Source: Syntrophobacterales bacterium
GTDB taxonomy: Bacteria; Desulfobacterota; Desulfobaccia; Desulfobaccales; 0-14-0-80-60-11
DNA length: 5,645 nt
Assembly: GCA_020052215.1 (NCBI GenBank)
Contig: JAGVPN010000399.1
Location: forward strand, 1 to 5,645
Reading direction: 5' to 3'
Below are positions 1 through 5,645 of this stretch, one piece after another. The notes under the pieces are model-generated. The model had not been told where the DNA came from, did not search any database, and saw only the letters and a list, made by a program, of their open reading frames with translations. Every line of letters begins with the position of its first letter. The first letter of the stretch is position 1. The position numbers and the translations under genes were made by a program.

Positions 1-2030
1 GCTACCGGCAGGCGCCGGTCCTGCTGAAGACCCGCTGGCCCCTGGGCGCTCCCCTGTCCATCAGCGCCGCCCCCATCCGGGGCGCCGGCCGCCAAAAGGC
101 CGGCTGTTTCATCCTCATTCGGGAGCACGCCGATTTGCTGGCCCACCCGGTGATGGAGCAGCAGATGGCCACCCTGTCCAGCATCCTGGAAAATTTTCCC
201 CTGCCCTTCTTCCTGGTGGACCCGTTTCTGGTGGTCACGTACATCAACGACCATATGGAGAAGTTCACGGGTTACACCCGGGGCGAGGTGGTGGGCCGGA
301 TGACCTGCGGGGAGTTGCTGAATACCGTCCAGTGCTTTACCGCCGATTGCATCCTCAAGCAGGTTATGCTCCACAAAAAGGCCTTCTCCGGGGAGCGGCG
401 GGTGGTGCGGACCCGCAACGGCCGGGAGGTGCCCGTGACCGTCTCCGCCTCCATCATCACCGACCCCGAGGGCCGGGTCATCGGCGGCTTCGAGGTGTTG
501 CGGGATATCACCCCCGTGGTGGAAGCGGAACAGAAGCTCGATCTCCTCACTCAGTTGACCCGGGAAGGACTGTTGATGGCGGATGAGAACCATCGCATCA
601 TCTTTGCCAACACCCGGATGATGGAAATCCTGAATATCCCCAGGAGCCGGATCATCGGCATGAACCTGGGAGAAGTGCTCACCTCCCAGCATCTTCACAT
701 GGCTCAGGAACTGGCAAGCCTGGTGGACCAGGGGGATTTGCAGCAGGAGACCCAGTTTTGCAGCCTCCTGGACAAAATCAACCACGAGGCCCACGTCCCC
801 CGGGTCTTCGAGACCTGTATGGCGGTCTCCCGCCTGGGCAATAAGTTGCTTACCTGCCTATACCTGCGGGACCTTACCAGCCGCATTCTCATCGAACGGG
901 AACTCCAGAAGACCAACGCTTTTTTCACCAATATCATTCAGAACTCGGTGGACGGCATCGTGGTGGTGGACACCAAGGGGGTGCCCCTGATCTTCAACCA
1001 AGGGGCGGAACGGATTCTGGGCTACAAGGCCGAAGAGATGATCGGCAATGCGGAGAACTTCCGCCGCTTCTATCCGGTGGAGTTGGCCTCCGAGATGATG
1101 CGGCGGATGCGCAGTGATGAATACGGGCCGCCGGACAAGTTGAACACCACCCGGATGACCTTTATCAACAAAAATGGCGAGGAGGTGCCGGTCAACTTTT
1201 CCGCCACCATTATCCGGGAGCGGGGCCAGGAGGTCGGCAGCGTGGGCATTTTTTCGGACCTGCGGGAAATCCTCAAAGTCCACCGGGAGTTAGAGGCGGC
1301 CCAGGCGCAACTGGTGCACAGTGAAAAGATCGCCTCCCTGGGAAGAATGTCCGCGGGGGTGGCCCATGAGATCAACAATCCCCTGGCCGGCATCCTGATC
1401 TACGCCGAACTCTTGCAACGGGACCTGGCGGCCGAGGCCGTCCACCGGGAAAATATCGAGGTGATCATCAATCAGACGATGCGCTGCCAGCAGATCGTGC
1501 ACCGGCTGCTGGACTTTAGCCGCCAATCCCTGGGGGATCGAAAACTCCTTAACGCCAATGACATCATCCACCGCTGCGTGGAGCTTATCAGCCACCAGGC
1601 CTTTTTCCACAACATCAAGGTTATCCAGGAACTGGACCCGTGCCTGCCTCAGATCGTGGGGGACCCGGGCCAGTTGCAGCAGGTCTTTACCAACCTGCTC
1701 CTCAACGCCGCGGACGCCATGAACGGGCAGGGGCAGATCACCATCGCCAGCCGGCCCATGCCCCAGGGAGACGGGGTCATCTTGACCTTTACCGACACCG
1801 GCGGTGGGATTCCTATGGCGATCCGGGACAAGATCTTCGAACCCTTTTTTACCACCAAACCACCGGGCAAAGGCACGGGCCTGGGGCTCTCCATTGTTTA
1901 CGGGGTGATTCAGCGGCACGGAGGGACGATCAGCGCCGACAGCCCCGGGGGAGGGGGGACCACGTTCACCATCAAGCTGCCCCTGGAATCTCGGGATCAG
2001 GGAGCCGGCACGGAGTTTAATGAGGCGTGA
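1..2030 (+). CDS. Multi-PAS sensor histidine kinase, 5'-truncated by window edge
   Basis: Sensor kinase that autophosphorylates on histidine and passes phosphate to a receiver. The frame (first full codon at 3) is open to the window edge, and residues 1-42 ([13 protein letters not shown]...GCFILIRE) read as the end of a PAS domain. The real start is therefore upstream, and the TTG at 135 is unlikely to be the start. Visible part: 675 residues. Numbering from codon 3, three further PAS domains lie at about 54-178, 178-300 (divergent) and 307-425. A HisKA domain follows, with [11 protein letters not shown] and phosphoacceptor H455, then an ATPase domain with N-box N564/N568, G1 D598 (DTGGGIP) and G2 GTGLG at 624-628. 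The H-box resembles NtrB/ZraS-type kinases. PAS 1 carries C102, C111 and C116 (C-x8-C-x4-C). No membrane segment is visible, so this part is cytosolic; the missing N-terminus could differ. It heads a tight operon with a second kinase and a sigma-54 activator, its probable partners. The ligand is unknown. Confidence 0.95.
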   Translation, partial: YRQAPVLLKTRWPLGAPLSISAAPIRGAGRQKAGCFILIREHADLLAHPVMEQQMATLSSILENFPLPFFLVDPFLVVTYINDHMEKFTGYTRGEVVGRMTCGELLNTVQCFTADCILKQVMLHKKAFSGERRVVRTRNGREVPVTVSASIITDPEGRVIGGFEVLRDITPVVEAEQKLDLLTQLTREGLLMADENHRIIFANTRMMEILNIPRSRIIGMNLGEVLTSQHLHMAQELASLVDQGDLQQETQFCSLLDKINHEAHVPRVFETCMAVSRLGNKLLTCLYLRDLTSRILIERELQKTNAFFTNIIQNSVDGIVVVDTKGVPLIFNQGAERILGYKAEEMIGNAENFRRFYPVELASEMMRRMRSDEYGPPDKLNTTRMTFINKNGEEVPVNFSATIIRERGQEVGSVGIFSDLREILKVHRELEAAQAQLVHSEKIASLGRMSAGVAHEINNPLAGILIYAELLQRDLAAEAVHRENIEVIINQTMRCQQIVHRLLDFSRQSLGDRKLLNANDIIHRCVELISHQAFFHNIKVIQELDPCLPQIVGDPGQLQQVFTNLLLNAADAMNGQGQITIASRPMPQGDGVILTFTDTGGGIPMAIRDKIFEPFFTTKPPGKGTGLGLSIVYGVIQRHGGTISADSPGGGGTTFTIKLPLESRDQGAGTEFNEA

Positions 2031-2041
2031 TGCTTAAAACT

Positions 2042-2045
2042 GAGG
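2042..2045 (+). promoter_or_regulatory. Ribosome binding site for the receiver-PAS-kinase gene
   Basis: GAGG sits 8 bases before ATG 2054, a good spacing. A second GAGG at 2022-2025 stands only 4 bases before ATG 2030, so two start choices compete. I favour 2054 because of the spacing and because the receiver begins immediately afterwards. Confidence 0.5.
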
Positions 2046-2053
2046 CTCAGTGT

Positions 2054-3556
2054 ATGGACGAGCAACACAAAATCTTAGTGGTGGACGACGAAGAGGTGCT
2101 GCGTCTCGGGTGCAGCCGGGTGCTGGTCAGCGAGGGCTACCTGGTGACCACGGCCGCCAACGGTCAGGAGGCCCTGGACCAACTGGCCGCCGATCCGGTC
2201 AACGTGGTCCTCTGCGACTTGAAGATGCCGGTGATGGGGGCCTTGGAGGTCCTGGAGCAGACCTCCGTCCGCTACCCCGGCATTCCGGTGATTATCATGA
2301 CCGGCCTGGGTACCGTGGCCGACGCGGTGGAGTGCATGAAAAAGGGGGCCTATGACTTCGTCACCAAGCCCTTCAGCATCGACCACCTGTGCATGGTGAT
2401 CAAACGGGCCCTGGAGAAGCAGCTCCTGGAGCAGCAAACCCGCCAGCTTCAGGAGGAGCAGGCTCGGAACCTCTACAACCTGGCCATGGAACAGAGCCGG
2501 ATGCACACCATCGTCAACTGCATGGCCGACGGGGTGCTGGTGACTAACCGGGAAGGCGAAGTGGTGCTGTGCAACTCCACCCTCCTGCATCTCCTGGGGG
2601 TTCAGGCGCCGCCGCCCCACCCCGGACCTTTGCAGGCCTATGTCGATAACCGGAACTTTCAAGCGGCAATCGAGTCGCTGTTGGCGGCCGGCAACCGGAG
2701 TGAGGCGAGGTTCATCGCCCAGGAGCTTTGCCAAAACCACATACACCTGCGGGCCTTGTCGGCCCCATTTTCCGGGCTGGACAGCCAGGTGCTGGGCACG
2801 GTCACCGTATTTCACGACGTCACCCACTTCAAAGAACTGGATGAAATGAAGAACGATTTCGTGCGCATGGTGTCCCATGAACTCCGGTCCCCCCTGGCCG
2901 CCATCAAGCAGCAGCATGCCGTGATCCTGGACGGTTTGGCCGGGGATTTGACCCACAAGCAGCGGGAACTGCTCACCCGGGCCCATGCCAAGATTCAGGG
3001 TTTGCTCGATCTGATCAACGACCTGTTGGATGTGGCCAAGATGGAAGCGGGTTACGGGCAACTGGAACAGGTGCCCCTGGATCTGCGGGAAACCCTGGGC
3101 GAGCTGGTGGAACTTTTGCGGGAGAGGGCCGCCAGCCAGAAGGTCACCCTGAAGCTTTCGGTCACCGATGGACTGCCTCTCATCCAGGCTGACCGCCGCA
3201 GCATGGAGGAAGTGTTCGGCAACCTGGTGAGCAATGCCATCAATTACTCCCCGGATGGGGGCGAAGTCAGGATTGACGCCATCTCCCGGGGGGACTACCT
3301 GGAAGTCGTGGTCCAGGACCAGGGCATCGGCATTGAGGCGGAGGAGATTCCCAAAATTTTTGATAAGTTCTACCGGGTCAAGAGTCCCAAGACCCGGCAG
3401 GTGATCGGCACCGGGTTAGGCCTGTCGCTGGTCAAAGGGCTGATCGAAGCCCACCGGGGAGCGGTGGACGTGGAAAGCGAAGTCGGGGCGGGGACCACCT
3501 TCCGGGTCAAACTGCCTACGGTTGGCGCGGCAAAGGGTGTGGATGCAGGAGAGTGA
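2054..3556 (+). CDS. Receiver-PAS-histidine kinase (response regulator/kinase hybrid)
   Basis: A 500-residue soluble kinase with an N-terminal receiver, so its activity is probably controlled by phosphorylation from another kinase. The receiver (about 5-120) has the acid pair D11/D12, phosphoacceptor D55, T83 and K105. A probable coiled coil follows (about 118-150, rich in E, Q, L), then a PAS domain (about 155-260). HisKA has H275 in FVRMVSHELRSPLAAIK, an HPK1-like H-box unlike that of the upstream kinase. The ATPase domain has N390/N394, D422 (DQGIGIE) and GTGLG at 452-456. There is no membrane segment and no DNA-binding output. I chose ATG 2054 because GAGG lies 8 bases upstream and the product then begins, as receivers usually do, a few residues before ILVVDDE. 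GTG 2027 or ATG 2030, which overlaps the upstream stop as TGATG, would add 9 or 8 residues and cannot be excluded. The 3' end overlaps the next gene by 14 bases. Likely role: middle relay or integrator. The receiver has VMGALEVL where many relatives have xMDGLEVL. Confidence 0.95.
   Translation: MDEQHKILVVDDEEVLRLGCSRVLVSEGYLVTTAANGQEALDQLAADPVNVVLCDLKMPVMGALEVLEQTSVRYPGIPVIIMTGLGTVADAVECMKKGAYDFVTKPFSIDHLCMVIKRALEKQLLEQQTRQLQEEQARNLYNLAMEQSRMHTIVNCMADGVLVTNREGEVVLCNSTLLHLLGVQAPPPHPGPLQAYVDNRNFQAAIESLLAAGNRSEARFIAQELCQNHIHLRALSAPFSGLDSQVLGTVTVFHDVTHFKELDEMKNDFVRMVSHELRSPLAAIKQQHAVILDGLAGDLTHKQRELLTRAHAKIQGLLDLINDLLDVAKMEAGYGQLEQVPLDLRETLGELVELLRERAASQKVTLKLSVTDGLPLIQADRRSMEEVFGNLVSNAINYSPDGGEVRIDAISRGDYLEVVVQDQGIGIEAEEIPKIFDKFYRVKSPKTRQVIGTGLGLSLVKGLIEAHRGAVDVESEVGAGTTFRVKLPTVGAAKGVDAGE
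3532..3537 (+). promoter_or_regulatory. Ribosome binding site for the sigma-54 activator gene
   Basis: AAAGGG lies 5 bases before ATG 3543, inside the end of the preceding kinase gene. It decides the start of the regulator and implies that ribosomes ending the kinase at 3556 are close to those starting the regulator. Confidence 0.6.
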
Positions 3557-4913
3557 TTTCAACCGGCAGGTCCTGGTGGTGGACGATGAAGCCGTAGTGC
3601 GGACCGGCATCGTCAAGGCTTTGTCCCAGCAAGATCTGGCAGTGGCCACAGCCGCCGATGCCGCCCAGGCGCTGGCCTGCCTGGCCCGTCAGCCGTTTGG
3701 CGTCGTCCTGCTGGATATCAAGCTGCCGGACATGGACGGGGTGGAGGTGCTGAAACACCTCCGCCAGAATTTTCCGGACACCGAAGTCATCATGATCACC
3801 GGTTACCCCACTATTGCCGGGGCGGTGGAGTGTATCAAGCTGGGGGCCATGGACTATCTGGTGAAACCATTCCGGCTGGAGGAACTGGAAGCGGTGGTGC
3901 AGAAGGCCCGGGATCACCTCTACCAGAAAAACCGGCCGGCCGCACCTGAACCAGAAGCAGCCGGCGGCCTGGGCCTGGATTTTATTATTGGCCAGAGTCC
4001 CGCCATGAAGCGGGTTTTCGACAAGATCAAGCGGGCCGCCCCCAGCGACAGCACCGTCCTGCTCACCGGGGAGTCCGGCACTGGCAAAGAACTAGTGGCC
4101 CGGGCCATCCACCTGCTCAGCCCCCGGGCCGGCCAGGAATTCGTTCCGGTGGACTGCTCCGCGCTGGTGGAGTCTTTGTTGGAAAGCGAACTCTTCGGTC
4201 ACGTCAAGGGGTCTTTCACCGGGGCCCTGCAGACGAAGCACGGGCTCTTCGAACTGGCCAACCACGGGACCTTTTTCTTCGACGAGATCAGCAATCTGAG
4301 CCTGAATATCCAGGCCAAGCTCCTCCGGGTGATCCAGGAGCGGGAGTTCATGCAGGTGGGGAGCCAGAAACGCATTAAACTGGATATCCGCATCATCGCC
4401 TCGTCCAACCGCGACCTGAAGGAAGCCATCAAGGCGGGCGCCTTCCGGGAGGACCTCTACTACCGGCTCAGCGTCATTCCCATCCACTTACCCCCCCTGA
4501 GGGAGCGCACCGGGGATATTGCCCTGCTGGTGGATCACTTTCTCCGCCAGTACAGTCAGAAAGGCCACCGGGAAGTTACCGGGATCTCCAGCCAGGCCCT
4601 GAAACTGCTCAGTGACTATGGCTGGCCGGGCAATGTCCGGGAGCTGGAGCACACCATTGAGCGCATCGTGATCCTGGAAGATGGGGCCATCATTCAGCCG
4701 GAACATTTGCCCAGTTTCATTTCCCAGCGTCAGGGCGATTTCCAGGCCTTCTCCGACGAAAACTATTCCCTGGAGGAGTTGGAAAAACGCTACATTCAAT
4801 TCATCCTGCGCCGCACCCAGGGCCGGCGCCAGGAAGCCGCCCGCATCCTGGGGATCAACCGCAAGACTCTGAGTCACAAGATCGAGAAATACCGCCTGCG
4901 GACCAACTGGTAG
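3543..4913 (+). CDS. Sigma-54-dependent NtrC-family response regulator
   Basis: A 456-residue transcription activator, the usual length for AtoC/ZraR/NtrC-type regulators. The receiver (about 8-125) has D14/D15, phosphoacceptor D58, T86 and K108. The sigma-54 AAA+ domain (about 150-385) begins at FIIGQSPAMK. It has Walker A GESGTGK at 176-182, the sigma-54 contact loop as GSFTGA at 223-228 (canonical GAFTGA), Walker B FFFDE ending at D247/E248, FREDLYYRL at 301-309 (arginines R302 and R308), and WPGNVREL. The C-terminus (about 409-452) is a Fis-type helix-turn-helix: EAARILGINRKTLSHKI. By family, phosphorylation drives ring assembly and ATP-dependent remodelling of sigma-54 polymerase bound at a -24/-12 promoter. 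I chose ATG 3543 because AAAGGG ends 5 bases before it; an upstream TTG at 3522 lies deeper in the preceding gene and lacks support. The 14-base overlap with that gene suggests translational coupling. Target genes are not visible; no -24/-12 promoter was seen in the window. Confidence 0.96.
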   Translation: MQESDFNRQVLVVDDEAVVRTGIVKALSQQDLAVATAADAAQALACLARQPFGVVLLDIKLPDMDGVEVLKHLRQNFPDTEVIMITGYPTIAGAVECIKLGAMDYLVKPFRLEELEAVVQKARDHLYQKNRPAAPEPEAAGGLGLDFIIGQSPAMKRVFDKIKRAAPSDSTVLLTGESGTGKELVARAIHLLSPRAGQEFVPVDCSALVESLLESELFGHVKGSFTGALQTKHGLFELANHGTFFFDEISNLSLNIQAKLLRVIQEREFMQVGSQKRIKLDIRIIASSNRDLKEAIKAGAFREDLYYRLSVIPIHLPPLRERTGDIALLVDHFLRQYSQKGHREVTGISSQALKLLSDYGWPGNVRELEHTIERIVILEDGAIIQPEHLPSFISQRQGDFQAFSDENYSLEELEKRYIQFILRRTQGRRQEAARILGINRKTLSHKIEKYRLRTNW

Positions 4914-4950
4914 GGCAGGAATATCGCGGCCCGGAGCCGGTGCAAAATTT

Positions 4951-4976
4951 GCCGGCGCGAATTTTCTGGCGCCGGC
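4951..4976. terminator. GC-rich hairpin between convergent genes, possible bidirectional terminator
   Basis: GCCGGCGC (4951-4958) and GCGCCGGC (4969-4976) form a perfect 8-bp stem with a 10-base loop. It lies 37 bases after the activator stop and 24 bases after the minus-strand stop. The plus-strand tail has only TTTT (4984-4987), seven bases past the stem. The minus-strand tail begins AAATTTTGC directly after the stem. Neither is a strong U-tract, so termination is plausible by position but weak by sequence. The rest of the 86-base intergenic region shows nothing else I can name. Confidence 0.45.
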
Positions 4977-4999
4977 GCCGAAGTTTTCGACCGCCACAA

Positions 5000-5645
5000 C
5001 TAACGTGACGATTTCCGACCGCCTTTTACTTTTAGGCCTCGAAATACAACCTTGGACATTGATTGCATGTTAACCTTGTTGGCAATCTCCATCATTCTTT
5101 CGTAAGGAACCCGTTGCATTGACTTATAATCATAATTTTCTTTGTAAAAATATTCATCCGCATTTTCTATAGACGAAATTCCAAATTCTTGGGGATGATC
5201 ATAAACGTATGACCTGGCGTTTAAAGAAAAAATTGAAATATAGCCCACAACCCCCTTGTTCTCATTAATATATGAACTTAAAAAATCCGCGGTATAATGC
5301 ATTTCTTGTTCTGTCTCTCCCGGAAAACCTATCATCGCACCGATGCCACATCCAAAACGGAGTTTCCTAAAAACATTTAAATTTTCAATTACAGTAGCTA
5401 TGCTCACCCCCTTGTCCATTAAATCATTAACTCGTTGATTGGCAGATTCCAAACCAAAGGATAGTACATCACATCCCGAACGAATAATTTTTTCACATAA
5501 ATCAATAGTGAACTTTGTATCTAATTTTGAATATGTGGTCCATAATATATTAAGCTTTTTTTCAACTATTAGATCAGCAATTTTGGCAACTTTATTAAAA
5601 GGAACTGCCTCATCGCTTAAATAAATGAAATTGCAACGATACATA
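5000..5645 (-). CDS. Radical SAM protein, C-terminal part (5' end beyond window)
   Basis: The visible 214 residues match the second half of a radical SAM barrel of the kind found in B12-binding-domain/radical SAM (MiaB/BchE-like) proteins. Numbering from the codon at 5644-5642, FIYLSDEAVP is at 6-15, LWTTYSKLD at 34-42, FGLESANQRV at 63-72, MDKG at 76-79 and GFPGET at 106-111. These correspond to the strand after the cluster motif, the GLES motif and the GFPGET motif of the family. The CxxxCxxC cluster motif and any cobalamin-binding domain would lie upstream, outside the window. The ATG at the edge therefore looks internal rather than a true start. The tail (about 150-214) is poorly recognisable and ends in a basic GGRKSSR. 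The gene is markedly AT-rich, with codons such as ATA and TTA, unlike its neighbours, which suggests recent transfer. It converges on the signalling operon and is probably functionally unrelated. Substrate unknown; the partial sequence does not allow a specific enzyme name. Confidence 0.85.
   Translation of the reverse strand, partial: MYRCNFIYLSDEAVPFNKVAKIADLIVEKKLNILWTTYSKLDTKFTIDLCEKIIRSGCDVLSFGLESANQRVNDLMDKGVSIATVIENLNVFRKLRFGCGIGAMIGFPGETEQEMHYTADFLSSYINENKGVVGYISIFSLNARSYVYDHPQEFGISSIENADEYFYKENYDYKSMQRVPYERMMEIANKVNMQSMSKVVFRGLKVKGGRKSSR

Noticed and set aside
1290..1919. Minus-strand open frame (209 codons) opposite the kinase 1 catalytic region
   Set aside because: Same reason: it mirrors the HisKA/ATPase coding sequence and shows no recognisable protein features.
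2075..3061. Long minus-strand open frame (328 codons) opposite the receiver-PAS-kinase
   Set aside because: It lies wholly opposite a gene with intact, recognisable domains. The translation has no domain I recognise, and long antisense frames are expected in GC-rich genes.
4927..4939. Short inverted repeat CGGC/GCCG just after the activator stop
   Set aside because: A 4-bp stem is expected by chance in such GC-rich sequence, and there is no U-tract.
4488..4997. Minus-strand open frame just beyond the radical SAM gene stop
   Set aside because: It mostly mirrors the activator AAA+/HTH region. Its start lies in the intergenic hairpin region, and no family features are visible.
5439..5624. Plus-strand small open frame (61 codons) in the AT-rich segment
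   Set aside because: It is antisense to the well-matched radical SAM coding sequence, including GLES, and has no supporting features.

Overview
The window looks like a stretch of a GC-rich bacterial chromosome. Three plus-strand genes (positions 1-4913) encode two-component signalling proteins. They are followed by the 3' part of a conspicuously AT-rich minus-strand gene (5000-5645). The mix of multi-PAS histidine kinases, a receiver-PAS-kinase protein and an NtrC-type sigma-54 activator in overlapping genes is typical of Desulfobacterota/deltaproteobacteria-like genomes. That assignment rests on style only, with no rRNA or marker gene to confirm it.

Positions 1-2030 hold a soluble multi-PAS histidine kinase whose N-terminus lies outside the window. 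The frame is open to the left edge, and the first ~42 visible residues look like the tail of a further PAS domain. Positions 2054-3556 encode a receiver-PAS-histidine kinase. Positions 3543-4913 encode a complete NtrC-family response regulator (receiver, AAA+ sigma-54 activation domain, Fis-type helix-turn-helix). The genes are packed with a 23-base gap (or a 1-base overlap, depending on start choice) and then a 14-base overlap, so they are almost certainly one operon with translational coupling. All catalytic motifs I can check are intact: H455/N564/D598/GTGLG in kinase 1, D55/H275/N390/D422/GTGLG in kinase 2, and D58/Walker A/Walker B in the regulator.

The simplest reading is a branched or sequential phosphorelay. 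Kinase 1 senses a signal through several PAS domains, one carrying a three-cysteine cluster. It phosphorylates the receiver of kinase 2, the receiver of the activator, or both. Kinase 2 integrates that input with its own PAS signal, and the activator turns on a sigma-54 promoter located outside this window. The wiring is inferred, not shown.

The 86-base convergent intergenic region (4914-4999) holds a GC-rich hairpin that may be a weak bidirectional terminator. The minus-strand gene is the C-terminal part of a radical SAM protein. Its base composition (25-37% GC in sampled lines, against 52-70% in sampled lines of the signalling genes) and its use of ATA and TTA codons suggest horizontal acquisition. 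I found no RNA gene, CRISPR array, insertion sequence or complete mobile element. The most interesting points are the three-gene relay architecture, the cysteine-bearing PAS domain and the sharp composition break near 5025. None amounts to a demonstrated new system.
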